In this document: piece by piece, positions 1 to 7,525 of the stretch | How the letters are laid out: every line of letters starts with the position of its first letter | How positions within the stretch are numbered: the stretch's first letter is position 1 | From: an uncultured Fusobacterium sp. | Lineage (GTDB): Bacteria > Fusobacteriota > Fusobacteriia > Fusobacteriales > Fusobacteriaceae | DNA: 10,637 nucleotides | Assembly (NCBI GenBank): GCA_900543175.1 | Contig: UQQO01000078.1 | Location: forward strand, 1 to 10,637 | Direction: 5' to 3' | Notes under the pieces: model-generated | Seen by the model: only the letters and a program-made list of their open reading frames with translations | What the model was told of the DNA's origin: nothing | Database searches by the model: none | Program-made: the position numbers and the translations under genes

Positions 1-51
1 GAATCCGCACTAAGCAAATTCTCCTAATTTTTAGCTGATTTTTAATTTTTT

Positions 52-75
52 GTAACTACATAGCTGAGTAGTTAC
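52..75. repeat. Perfect 8-bp inverted repeat GTAACTAC/GTAGTTAC
   Basis: GTAACTAC (52-59) and GTAGTTAC (68-75) are exact reverse complements around an 8-base centre. The centre contains TAGCTGA (61-67), which is also present as a direct copy at 32-38. The arms could form a hairpin in RNA or serve as a dimeric protein-binding site in DNA. There is no U-tract 3' of it on either strand, which argues against an intrinsic terminator. Confidence 0.7.
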
Positions 76-84
76 TGTGTTAGA

Positions 85-100
85 TAACTAAACTTAGTTA
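85..100. repeat. 7-bp inverted repeat TAACTAA/TTAGTTA
   Basis: TAACTAA (85-91) and TTAGTTA (94-100) are exact reverse complements with a 2-base centre, so this reads as an operator-like DNA palindrome, not an RNA hairpin. It overlaps a direct repeat of GTTAGATA (79-86 and 97-104). A wider inverted pair, CTAAACT (88-94) and AGTTTAG (111-117), also overlaps it. Function is unknown; the AT-rich background makes some chance symmetry likely. Confidence 0.55.
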
Positions 101-132
101 GATATATTATAGTTTAGTTTAATAATAATAAT

Positions 133-1749
133 TTATTCTAAACTTTGACTAGCAGCCATTAAGAAAGGAACTACTTGTTTCTTTCTAGAAACAACACCCT
201 CTAACCAAGCAGTATTATTTTCAAGTTTTACACTGAAAGCTCTCTCTACAAGTTCTGGGAAATCTCCAACAACAATAGCAAAAGATCCAGACTTAATAAT
301 ATCTGTAATTACTAAGATAAACATAGAGTAATTAGCATTTTTATTTATCTCTTTCATAGTTTTTTCAAGATCAACTTGTTTGCTTAAAACTCCAGCTACA
401 TCAACTGTATTTATTTGAGCAATAGCCATATGAATACCATTCATTGAAAATTCTTTCATATCAGTAGTTAAAATTTCGAATGGAGTTCTATTAGCTAAAG
501 ATGTTCCAGCTATAAGCATATTCATTCCATATTCTTCATAGTCAGGAATTTCACAAATTTGTGAAAGCTCTTTAACTGTATCAATATCCTTTTGAGTGCA
601 AGTAGGAGATTTAAATAAAAGTGTATCAGAAAGAATAGCACTCATCATAAGTCCAGCAGCTTTTTTACTAGGCACAATTCTAGCATCTTTGAAAAGCTCA
701 TATACAATAGTAGATGTACAACCTACTATTTCAGCATTTATTTTAACAGGTTCATCAGTTATAAAGTTACCAAATTTATGATGATCTATAACTTGAAGAA
801 TTTTAGCATCTTGTAATCCATCAACAGAGTGAGCTCTCTCATTGTGATCCACTAAGATAACCTGTTTTCTAGTAAAGTTAATTAAGTTTTTAGTTCTAAT
901 AGTTCCATAAACAGTTCCATCTTTTTCTGTAACTGGGAAGTTTGTTTGTGTAGCCTCTTTCATAATATCTTTTATATCATGCAAAAAATCATCTTTTTTA
1001 AAAGAATAGAATTTAGCATTAGTCAATATAGAAGATAGAGATAGAGATTGGCTAATCAAACTAATAGTTTTAAATAAACTTGTATGAACTCTCATAATAG
1101 CACAATCTGAAGTTACTCTTGGGCTAATAAAATCATCCTCTTCACAAGCAACTATAATAACTTTTGCTCCAGCTTTGATAGAACGGTCAATTCCATCAAC
1201 CATTGATGTAGTAACAACAATATCCCCTGGAGTAACATCTTCAAGCTCAGAGATAGCTTTAAGGTTTCCAGTGATAATTCCACTTGGATAAGTTCCACTT
1301 ACAATAACTCCATCAAGTACATCTTTTAAGTTTTCAAAAGTTGTTTTGTATTTTCCAAAAAGATCTGAATGTTCAAGATTTAAGTATGTATTAGCTATAT
1401 CTGAAATATGAATCATACCTTTTAATTGTTTCTTTTCATCAACAACAGGAAGGCTGGAAAAGTTTTCAACAGTCATAGTATCCAATGCTGATCTTAAAGA
1501 TTCATCATAGGATAAAACAGTTTTCTCCACACTTGTTAAATCTGATATTTGTGCACTTACAGTTTTTAAAAGTTTAGGAGTTTTTACTCCAAAGTGTTTT
1601 AAAACAAATTCTGTTTCTTTATTTATATCTCCAAGACGATAGGGAATAGCAGTAACTCCCATCTCTTTTTTTAATTCAGCAAGAGCAATAGAAGAACAAA
1701 TTGAATCTGTGTCTGGGTGTCTATGCCCAAAAATTAAAATAGGTTCCAT
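133..1749 (-). CDS. ppaC: Manganese-dependent inorganic pyrophosphatase, CBS/DRTGG-regulated (DHH family II)
   Basis: This cytoplasmic enzyme hydrolyses pyrophosphate to two phosphates, pulling forward biosynthetic reactions that release PPi. The 538-residue protein opens with the DHH-family metal motif GHRHPDTDS (residues 8-16). DHNE (301-304) and DHHK (322-325) follow, and the C-terminal DHHA2 domain carries the SRKKQ substrate motif (521-525). Between the first metal motif and DHNE lies an insert of about 230 residues that reads as CBS (about 66-125), DRTGG (about 128-240) and a second CBS (about 243-298). In characterised CBS-PPases this insert binds adenine nucleotides: AMP and ADP generally inhibit, while ATP or diadenosine polyphosphates can activate. 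Plain family II enzymes are about 310 residues, so the length fits the regulated subtype. A TTG six codons upstream is in frame but overlaps the GAGGAGG ribosome site, so ATG at 1749 is the start. It is transcribed divergently from ligA. Confidence 0.95.
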   Translation of the reverse strand: MEPILIFGHRHPDTDSICSSIALAELKKEMGVTAIPYRLGDINKETEFVLKHFGVKTPKLLKTVSAQISDLTSVEKTVLSYDESLRSALDTMTVENFSSLPVVDEKKQLKGMIHISDIANTYLNLEHSDLFGKYKTTFENLKDVLDGVIVSGTYPSGIITGNLKAISELEDVTPGDIVVTTSMVDGIDRSIKAGAKVIIVACEEDDFISPRVTSDCAIMRVHTSLFKTISLISQSLSLSSILTNAKFYSFKKDDFLHDIKDIMKEATQTNFPVTEKDGTVYGTIRTKNLINFTRKQVILVDHNERAHSVDGLQDAKILQVIDHHKFGNFITDEPVKINAEIVGCTSTIVYELFKDARIVPSKKAAGLMMSAILSDTLLFKSPTCTQKDIDTVKELSQICEIPDYEEYGMNMLIAGTSLANRTPFEILTTDMKEFSMNGIHMAIAQINTVDVAGVLSKQVDLEKTMKEINKNANYSMFILVITDIIKSGSFAIVVGDFPELVERAFSVKLENNTAWLEGVVSRKKQVVPFLMAASQSLE

Positions 1750-1758
1750 ACCAACAAT

Positions 1759-1765
1759 CCTCCTC
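1759..1765 (-). promoter_or_regulatory. Ribosome binding site GAGGAGG deciding the ppaC start
   Basis: On the minus strand GAGGAGG lies 9 bases before ATG at 1749-1747. The in-frame TTG at 1767-1765 shares a base with this Shine-Dalgarno sequence and has no site of its own, so translation from the ATG is preferred and the protein is six residues shorter than the longest reading frame. Confidence 0.85.
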
Positions 1766-1780
1766 AATATATTTCTTTAG

Positions 1781-1809
1781 AATATCTTAGCATTTTTTTT
1801 TAACTTCAA
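1781..1809 (-). promoter_or_regulatory. Putative sigma-70-type promoter for ppaC
   Basis: Reading leftward, TTGAAG (1809-1804, 4/6 to TTGACA) and GATATT (1786-1781, 4/6 to TATAAT) are separated by 17 bases that include a run of nine A's. Transcription would begin around 1773-1775, giving a leader of about 25 bases that contains the GAGGAGG site. Spacing and position are good, but the hexamers are only moderate matches in an AT-rich background. Confidence 0.5.
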
Positions 1810-1829
1810 CAAATATTTTTGCTAAAACA

Positions 1830-1838
1830 TGATATAAT
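1830..1838 (+). promoter_or_regulatory. Extended -10 promoter (TGATATAAT) for ligA
   Basis: TG-A-TATAAT is a perfect extended -10 element (TGnTATAAT), placed 35 bases before the ligA start codon. No convincing -35 hexamer is visible about 17 bases upstream, which is usual for extended -10 promoters. It faces away from the putative ppaC promoter at 1781-1809. Confidence 0.65.
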
Positions 1839-1873
1839 ATACAAAAATAATGTGATACATAAGGGAGAAAATA

Positions 1874-3925
1874 ATGGAAAAAATGACACTGAATTTTGGT
1901 GAAAATCTCGATAATATAAAGAAGAAAATTGAGAAGATGAGAGAGAATATTTTAAAGTATAACCAGTATTACTATACTAATAATGAAAGCCTTATCTCAG
2001 ATGTTGAGTATGATAATCTGATAAAGGAGTTAAAAGAGTTAGAAGAGCAATATCCACAATTTAAGAGTGTAGAGTCTCCAACTGAAAAGGTAGGAGCTAC
2101 AAATTTAAGAGAGAGTAAGTTTCAAAAAATAACTCACAAGAAGCCTATGTTAAGTCTTTCAAATACATATAATGAGGGAGAGATAGGAGATTTTATTGAG
2201 AGAGTTAGAAAACTTATTCCAGAGGATAAAGAATTGAAATATGCTTTAGAACTAAAGCTAGATGGACTTTCTATAAGTGTACAATATGAGAAGGGAAAAC
2301 TTGTAAGGGGAGTAACTAGAGGAGATGGAGCAATAGGGGAAGATGTAACAGAGAATATTATGGAGATTGCAACTATTCCACATGAGTTACCAGAACCTTT
2401 AGATTTAGAGGTAAGAGGGGAGATTGTTCTACCTTTAAGTAACTTCTTAAAGCTTAATGAAAAAAGAATGGAAGCTGGAGAAGAGGTGTTTGCTAACCCT
2501 AGAAATGCTGCAAGTGGAACTTTAAGACAGATAGATTCGAGTATAATAAAAGAGAGAGGTTTAGATAGTTACTTCTACTTCTTAGTTGATGCAGAAAAAT
2601 ATGGGGTTAAAACTCATAGTGAAAGTATAAAGTTTTTAGAAAAATTAGGATTCAAAACAACAGGGGTATGTGAGGTTTTAGAGTCAGCTAGTAAGTTGAA
2701 AAAGAGAATAGATTATTGGGAAAAAGAAAAAGAGAATCTTGATTATGAAACTGATGGAATGGTTATTAAAGTTGATGAGTTAGAGCTTTGGAATATTTTA
2801 GGAAATACTACTAAAAGTCCGAGATGGGCAATAGCATACAAATTTCCAGCTAAACAAGTTACAACAACAATGTTAGGAGTAACTTGGCAAGTAGGAAGAA
2901 CAGGAAAGGTTACTCCAGTTGCAGAGTTAGAAGAGGTACTTCTATCAGGTAGTAAGGTAAAGAGAGCAAGCTTACACAACTTCCATGAGATAGAGAGAAA
3001 AGATATTAGAATAGGAGATAAGGTATTTATCGAAAAAGCAGCAGAGATAATACCTCAAGTTGTAAAATCTATAAAAGAGTTTAGAGATGGAAGTGAAATT
3101 CAGATAGTTGAGCCAACAGAATGTCCAGTTTGTCAAAGTCCAGTGGCTAGAGAGGAAGGGCAGGTAGATATAAAATGTACTAACCCAAATTGCCCTGGAA
3201 AAATAAAGGGAAGAATAGAGTATTTTGTTTCAAGAGATGCTATGAATATAAGTGGATTTGGTAGCAAGATGGTTGAGAAGATGTTGGAACTTGGCTTTAT
3301 AAAAAATGCAGGTGACATATATAGTCTTAAATCTCATGAAGAAGAATTGGTTAAGATTGAAAAAATGGGAAAAAGAAGTGTAGAAAAACTTTTAGAATCA
3401 ATAGAAGAGAGTAAAAAAAGAGATTATTCAAAGGTGCTATATGCTTTAGGAATACCATTTATAGGGAAATATTCAGGAAAACTTTTAGCTAATGCAAGTG
3501 GAAATATAGATAAGCTTATGAATATGAGTATAGAGGAGCTTATAGAGATAGATGGTGTTGGGGATAAGGGAGCAAAGGCTGTTTATGATTTCTTTAGAGA
3601 TAGTGAAAATATCCAATTAATTGAGGTATTAAGAGGATATGGATTACAATTTGCTCAAGAGGTTAAAGAGGAGCAAAGCAGTGAAGAGAGAATTTTTGAA
3701 GGGAAAACTTTCTTGTTTACAGGAACATTGAAAAACTTTAAAAGAGAAGAGATAAAAGAGGAGATTGAAAAACTTGGTGGAAAAAATCTTTCAGCAGTGA
3801 GCAAAAATCTTGATTATCTAATTATAGGTGAGAAAGCAGGAAGTAAGTTGAAAAAAGCTCAAGAATTAGGAACAGTTAAAATTTTAACAGAAGATGAATT
3901 TTTAGAAATCTGTGGAAAAAAGTAA
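1874..3925 (+). CDS. ligA: NAD+-dependent DNA ligase LigA
   Basis: LigA seals 5'-phosphate/3'-hydroxyl nicks in DNA during replication (Okazaki joining) and repair, using NAD+ and releasing NMN and AMP. The 683 residues match the usual bacterial length (about 670). An N-terminal NAD-binding Ia domain (about 12-75, with ISDVEYDNL at 41-49) precedes the adenylation domain with KLDG at 128-131, where Lys128 is the expected AMP-accepting residue. The OB fold follows. A four-cysteine zinc site is visible at C417, C420, C435 and C440. Helix-hairpin-helix segments include GVGDKGAKAV (561-570). A BRCT domain occupies about 606-683. GGGAG at 1863-1867 lies 6 bases before the chosen ATG; a second ATG three codons later (1883) is a less likely alternative. 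No terminator is apparent before secA. Confidence 0.98.
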   Translation: MEKMTLNFGENLDNIKKKIEKMRENILKYNQYYYTNNESLISDVEYDNLIKELKELEEQYPQFKSVESPTEKVGATNLRESKFQKITHKKPMLSLSNTYNEGEIGDFIERVRKLIPEDKELKYALELKLDGLSISVQYEKGKLVRGVTRGDGAIGEDVTENIMEIATIPHELPEPLDLEVRGEIVLPLSNFLKLNEKRMEAGEEVFANPRNAASGTLRQIDSSIIKERGLDSYFYFLVDAEKYGVKTHSESIKFLEKLGFKTTGVCEVLESASKLKKRIDYWEKEKENLDYETDGMVIKVDELELWNILGNTTKSPRWAIAYKFPAKQVTTTMLGVTWQVGRTGKVTPVAELEEVLLSGSKVKRASLHNFHEIERKDIRIGDKVFIEKAAEIIPQVVKSIKEFRDGSEIQIVEPTECPVCQSPVAREEGQVDIKCTNPNCPGKIKGRIEYFVSRDAMNISGFGSKMVEKMLELGFIKNAGDIYSLKSHEEELVKIEKMGKRSVEKLLESIEESKKRDYSKVLYALGIPFIGKYSGKLLANASGNIDKLMNMSIEELIEIDGVGDKGAKAVYDFFRDSENIQLIEVLRGYGLQFAQEVKEEQSSEERIFEGKTFLFTGTLKNFKREEIKEEIEKLGGKNLSAVSKNLDYLIIGEKAGSKLKKAQELGTVKILTEDEFLEICGKK

Positions 3926-3954
3926 TAAAAATTTAGATAAATAATTACCTTAGA

Positions 3955-3983
3955 TTGACTATCTGACTGATTTATGGTAGCAT
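3955..3983 (+). promoter_or_regulatory. Putative promoter for secA (TTGACT-17-TAGCAT, extended -10)
   Basis: TTGACT (3955-3960, 5/6 to TTGACA) is followed after exactly 17 bases by TAGCAT (3978-3983, 4/6). It has a TG one base before the -10 hexamer (TGG-TAGCAT), giving an extended -10 as well. A start near 3990 would give a leader of about 45 bases with GAGG (4022-4025) 9 bases before the secA ATG. This suggests secA is not solely dependent on ligA transcription. Confidence 0.6.
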
Positions 3984-4005
3984 ATATCTTGATAAAGTGT
4001 CAGAA

Positions 4006-4017
4006 TAATAATTATTA
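4006..4017. repeat. 12-bp AT palindrome in the secA leader
   Basis: TAATAATTATTA is a perfect palindrome lying just upstream of the secA ribosome binding site and downstream of its putative promoter. It is also flanked on the left by an inverted pair, TCTGAC (3962-3967) and GTCAGA (3999-4004), that brackets the -10 element. Either could be a regulator site, but an all-AT palindrome is also plausible by chance here. Confidence 0.35.
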
Positions 4018-4034
4018 AAGAGAGGAATCAAAGG

Positions 4035-6701
4035 ATGATAGGAGAAATTTTCAAAAAGATATTTGGGACTAAAAATGATAGAGAGATAAAGAGAATTAGA
4101 AAAATAGTTGATGCTATCAATAAACTTGAACCAGATTTCCAAAAACTTACTGATGAACAACTTAGAGAAAAAACAGCTTATTTTAAAGAAAGATTATCAC
4201 AAGGTGAGACACTTGATGCAATTCTTCCAGAGGCATTTGCAACTGTAAGAGAGGCATCAAAAAGAGTTCTTGGACTTAGACACTATGATGTACAACTTAT
4301 AGGGGGAATCGTTCTTCATGAAGGAAAGATAACTGAAATGAAGACAGGGGAAGGTAAAACTCTTGTGGCAACTTGTCCAGTTTACTTAAATGCCTTAACT
4401 GGAAAAGGAGTTCACATCATCACAGTTAACGACTATCTAGCTGCTAGAGATAGAGATATGATGGGAAGAGTATATGAATTCTTAGGATTAACTTCAGGAG
4501 TTATCTTAAATGGATTAAATACAGAGGCTAGAAAAGCTGCATATAACAGTGATATTACTTATGGAACAAACTCTGAGTTTGGATTTGACTATCTAAGAGA
4601 TAACATGGTTGGAAGTGCAGATGAAAAGGTTCAAAGAGAGTTAAACTACTGTATAGTTGACGAAGTTGACTCAATTTTAATTGATGAGGCTAGAACTCCA
4701 TTGATAATTTCAGGTGCTGCAAGTGAAACAACAAAATGGTATAAGATATTCTATCAAATAGTTTCTATGTTAAGTAGAAGTTATGAAACTGAAGGAATAA
4801 AAGATATTAAAGCTAAAAAAGAGATGAATATCCCAGCTGAAAAATGGGGAGATTATGAAGTTGATGAAAAGGCTAAAAATATAGTTCTTACAGAAAAAGG
4901 GGTAGCAAAGGTTGAAAAACTTCTAAAAATAGATAACTTATACTCTCCTGAAAATGTAGAGTTAACTCACTACTTAAACCAAGCTTTAAAAGCTAAAGAG
5001 CTATTTAAAAGAGATAAGGATTACCTTGTAAGAGAGGGGCAAGTAATAATTATAGATGAGTTTACTGGAAGAGCTATGGAAGGAAGAAGATATTCAGATG
5101 GACTTCACCAAGCTATTGAAGCTAAAGAGGGAGTAAATATTGCTGGAGAAAACCAAACTCTTGCATCTATTACACTTCAAAACTACTTTAGAATGTATGA
5201 AAAACTTTCAGGAATGACAGGAACTGCTGAAACAGAAGCTGCTGAGTTTGTACATACTTATGGACTTGAAGTAATAGTTATCCCTACAAACAAACCAGTA
5301 CAAAGAATAGATCATCCAGATTTAGTTTATAAAACTCATAAAGAGAAGATAAACGCTATTATAGCTAGAATTGAAGAGTTACATGCTAAAGGACAACCAG
5401 TTCTTGTTGGTACGATCTCAATTAAAAGTTCAGAAGATCTATCAGAACTTTTAAAAGCTAAAAAGATACCACATAATGTACTAAATGCTAAGTTCCATGC
5501 TAAAGAAGCTGAAATAGTAGCTCAAGCAGGAAGATATGGAGCTGTTACTATTGCTACAAACATGGCAGGTAGAGGAACAGATATTATGCTTGGAGGTAAC
5601 CCAGAATTCTTAGCAATTGAAGAAGTTGGAAGTAGAGATGCTGAAAACTATAATGAAGTATTAGAAAAATATAAGGTTCAATGTGAGGCTGAAAGAGAAA
5701 AAGTAATGGCTCTTGGAGGATTATTTATCCTAGGAACAGAGAGACATGAATCAAGAAGAATAGATAACCAATTAAGAGGAAGAGCAGGAAGACAAGGAGA
5801 CCCAGGAGCATCTGAATTCTATCTATCATTAGAAGATGATCTGATGAGATTATTTGGATCAGATAGAGTAAAAACTGTAATGGAAAAATTAGGACTTCCA
5901 GAGGGAGAACCTATTACTCACTCAATGATCAATAAGGCTATTGCTAATGCACAAACTAAGATTGAATCAAGAAACTTTGGAATTAGAAAAAATCTTCTTG
6001 AGTTTGACGATGTAATGAATAAACAAAGAACAGCGATTTATGCAAGTAGAAATGAAGCTATGTTAAAAGATGACTTAAAAGAAACAATACTTCATATGTT
6101 AAGAGATACAATTCATAAAGCTGTTGTTGAAAGATTTGTTGGAGAATATAAAGAGGATTGGGATATCCAAGGACTTGCAGATTTCTTACATGAAAGATAT
6201 GGATATACTATCAATGATTTAAATGAGTATAAATCTACAAGTATTGAGAATTATAGTGAAAAACTATATAATGAAATTGTAAAAGAGTATGAAGAAAAAG
6301 AAAATAGAATAGGTTCTGATATGATGAGAAGATTAGAAAAATATATTCTATTTGAAGTAGTAGATTCAAGATGGAGAGAACATCTAAAATCACTAGATGG
6401 ATTGAGAGAAGGAATCTATTTAAGAGCATATGGACAAAGAGATCCTATCGTAGAGTATAAACTACTTTCAGGAGAACTATATGAAAAGATGCTTGAAACA
6501 ATAAAAGAACAAACAACATCATTCCTATTTAAAGTAATTGTTAGATCTCCAGAAGAAGAGATGGCACCAAGAGAAGAGGCAACAAGAGTGCAAGATAATA
6601 GTGAAGAAGTAGAAGCAGGAGCAGATGGAGAGATCAAAGGTGACGATCCTTGCCCTTGTGGAAGTGGAAAGAAATATAAAAACTGTTGTGGAAGACTTTA
6701 A
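4035..6701 (+). CDS. secA: Preprotein translocase ATPase SecA
   Basis: SecA is the motor that pushes unfolded precursor proteins through the SecYEG channel at the inner membrane. All major signatures are present in 888 residues. They include Walker A KTGEGKT (103-109) and Walker B with DEVD (209-212). [15 protein letters not shown] (342-356) lies at the return from the preprotein cross-linking domain into NBD1. [11 protein letters not shown] (507-517) and [13 protein letters not shown] (579-591) belong to NBD2. The C-terminal tail is rich in Glu and Ala (about 848-870) and ends in a zinc-binding CxCx8CC motif (C873, C875, C884, C885), which in other species contacts SecB or ribosomes. The length is close to that of E. 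coli SecA (901). GAGG precedes the ATG by 9 bases. It is followed after 22 bases by a lipoprotein gene, so the two are probably co-transcribed. Intact, with no odd features. Confidence 0.99.
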   Translation: MIGEIFKKIFGTKNDREIKRIRKIVDAINKLEPDFQKLTDEQLREKTAYFKERLSQGETLDAILPEAFATVREASKRVLGLRHYDVQLIGGIVLHEGKITEMKTGEGKTLVATCPVYLNALTGKGVHIITVNDYLAARDRDMMGRVYEFLGLTSGVILNGLNTEARKAAYNSDITYGTNSEFGFDYLRDNMVGSADEKVQRELNYCIVDEVDSILIDEARTPLIISGAASETTKWYKIFYQIVSMLSRSYETEGIKDIKAKKEMNIPAEKWGDYEVDEKAKNIVLTEKGVAKVEKLLKIDNLYSPENVELTHYLNQALKAKELFKRDKDYLVREGQVIIIDEFTGRAMEGRRYSDGLHQAIEAKEGVNIAGENQTLASITLQNYFRMYEKLSGMTGTAETEAAEFVHTYGLEVIVIPTNKPVQRIDHPDLVYKTHKEKINAIIARIEELHAKGQPVLVGTISIKSSEDLSELLKAKKIPHNVLNAKFHAKEAEIVAQAGRYGAVTIATNMAGRGTDIMLGGNPEFLAIEEVGSRDAENYNEVLEKYKVQCEAEREKVMALGGLFILGTERHESRRIDNQLRGRAGRQGDPGASEFYLSLEDDLMRLFGSDRVKTVMEKLGLPEGEPITHSMINKAIANAQTKIESRNFGIRKNLLEFDDVMNKQRTAIYASRNEAMLKDDLKETILHMLRDTIHKAVVERFVGEYKEDWDIQGLADFLHERYGYTINDLNEYKSTSIENYSEKLYNEIVKEYEEKENRIGSDMMRRLEKYILFEVVDSRWREHLKSLDGLREGIYLRAYGQRDPIVEYKLLSGELYEKMLETIKEQTTSFLFKVIVRSPEEEMAPREEATRVQDNSEEVEAGADGEIKGDDPCPCGSGKKYKNCCGRL

Positions 6702-6723
6702 TTAAAATCTAGGAGGGTAAAAG

Positions 6724-7464
6724 ATGAAAAAGTTAATTTTAAGTATGTTAATAGCAGTATTCTTTATCTCATGTAGTTCAGCAGAGAAAGCAGGTTCTTT
6801 AGAGCAAAAATATAACATCACAAAACAATCAGCTAAAGAGTGGGATAAAACTATAATTAATGTTGTAGTTGGAGAAGCTCTAATAGAAGATTGGTATGGA
6901 GAAGAAAATCCTATTCTTTATTTGAGAAAAACAGGAAAAATGAGTGAAAAAGATTTCAATTTCTTAACTTCATTAGGGGATAAAAATGTAAATGATATAA
7001 CTGATGATGAATTTGAACGTTTTGTTGATTTAGTAAAAAAATACAATAAAAAAATGCCAAGAAAATTCTTCCTTGAAAATGAAAATATAAAAGATCCAAA
7101 AGGACTTGTAGAAGCTATGGTAAGAGAATCATATTTAAGAATGGATACTCCTTCAAGCCACATTAAAGAGGTAGTTGCAACTCCAGAAGAATGGGAAGAG
7201 ATAGTTGCTTTCTCAAAACAAACTGATTTAAATGAAAAAGATGTAAAAAAACTTAGAAAACTTTTAAATAGCTTTATTAAAAGAGATGAATTTTACTCAA
7301 CAGAAACTTGGTATAATAGAGAAGTATCAGCTAGAACTATAAAAATTGCTGGAATTAATGCTAGAGAAAATAAGACAGCTATAGAAAAAAATAATGTTAA
7401 TGCAAAAGCATTATATCTAGCTTATCCAGAATATTTCTCTAAACTTGAAAAATGGGATGATTAA
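6724..7464 (+). CDS. Predicted lipoprotein of unknown function, secA-linked
   Basis: I do not recognise a family for this 246-residue protein. It begins MKKLILSMLIAVFFISCSS: a two-lysine n-region, a hydrophobic core (4-15) and a plausible lipobox ending in Cys17 (F-I-S-C, with Phe at -3 not the most typical). It should therefore be exported through Sec, lipidated and anchored to a membrane. The rest is charged and predicted mainly helical. Two segments, about 74-110 and 153-187, share a pattern (S/T-x-E/K-D/E-aromatic, later I/L-T/N-D/E, F/L-x-x-L-V/L, then K-K/R) that suggests an old internal duplication, although identities are few. The C-terminal part contains WYNRE (196-200) and AYPEYF (233-238). 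A strong AGGAGGG sits 6 bases before ATG, only 22 bases after secA, and a terminator follows directly, so it ends the secA unit. Confidence 0.85.
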   Translation: MKKLILSMLIAVFFISCSSAEKAGSLEQKYNITKQSAKEWDKTIINVVVGEALIEDWYGEENPILYLRKTGKMSEKDFNFLTSLGDKNVNDITDDEFERFVDLVKKYNKKMPRKFFLENENIKDPKGLVEAMVRESYLRMDTPSSHIKEVVATPEEWEEIVAFSKQTDLNEKDVKKLRKLLNSFIKRDEFYSTETWYNREVSARTIKIAGINARENKTAIEKNNVNAKALYLAYPEYFSKLEKWDD

Positions 7465-7475
7465 TATTTTTGGGG

Positions 7476-7504
7476 AGGCGTCTAATTTAAAGACGCCTTT
7501 CTTT
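7476..7504 (+). terminator. Intrinsic terminator after the secA-lipoprotein unit
   Basis: AGGCGTCT (7476-7483) and AGACGCCT (7491-7498) form a perfect 8-bp GC-rich stem around the loop AATTTAA. The stem is extendable by G-U and G-C pairs into the preceding GGGG, and the TTTCTTT tract follows. In an AT-rich genome such a stem stands out. It works only rightward, since the other strand has no U-tract. It lies 12 bases after the lipoprotein stop and just before the PHP gene. Confidence 0.88.
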
Positions 7505-7516
7505 ACCAAAAGAAAG
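7497..7516 (+). promoter_or_regulatory. Second hairpin overlapping the terminator U-tract
   Basis: CTTTCTTT (7497-7504) and AAAGAAAG (7509-7516) are exact reverse complements with a 4-base loop ACCA. The left arm is the U-tract of the preceding terminator plus its last two stem bases. The right arm runs into the weak ribosome site (AAAGTGAG, 7513-7520) of the PHP gene. In read-through transcripts this stem could compete with the lower end of the terminator and limit access to the ribosome site. That role is inference. Confidence 0.45.
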
Positions 7517-7525
7517 TGAGATATT

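Larger units (their letters stand above)
1..132. other. Intergenic left edge, repeat-rich, no complete gene
   Basis: This AT-rich stretch lies beyond the stop codon of the leftward pyrophosphatase gene and holds no ORF that I can support. It contains several short inverted and direct repeats (listed separately) and a T-rich run at 39-51. I see no good intrinsic terminator for ppaC: read leftward, the hairpin at 52-75 is followed by an A-rich, not U-rich, sequence. On the minus strand there is an AGGAGA followed ten bases later by GTG at about 11-9. It could start another leftward gene, but only a few codons are visible, so it is not called. Confidence 0.6.

Noticed and set aside
1..17. The first bases (GAATCC then GCACTAAGCA) resemble the end of a tRNA T-loop, T-stem and acceptor strand.
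   Set aside because: Only about 17 bases are visible, no CCA is encoded, and the partner strands lie outside the window, so base pairing cannot be tested.
1..26. Minus-strand AGGAGA followed ten bases later by GTG, a possible start of another leftward gene.
   Set aside because: Only about four codons are visible and the start would be GTG; there is no coding signal to judge.
1750..1767. TTG at 1767 as the start of the pyrophosphatase, giving 544 residues.
   Set aside because: The TTG overlaps the GAGGAGG site that serves the ATG at 1749, and the conserved protein begins with the strand before GHRHPDTDS, which the shorter form contains in full.
2743..3318. Minus-strand open frames inside ligA (and similar frames inside secA, the lipoprotein, rfaD and ppaC).
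   Set aside because: They lie opposite strongly conserved coding sequence, lack ribosome sites and have unnatural compositions; they are shadows of the real genes.
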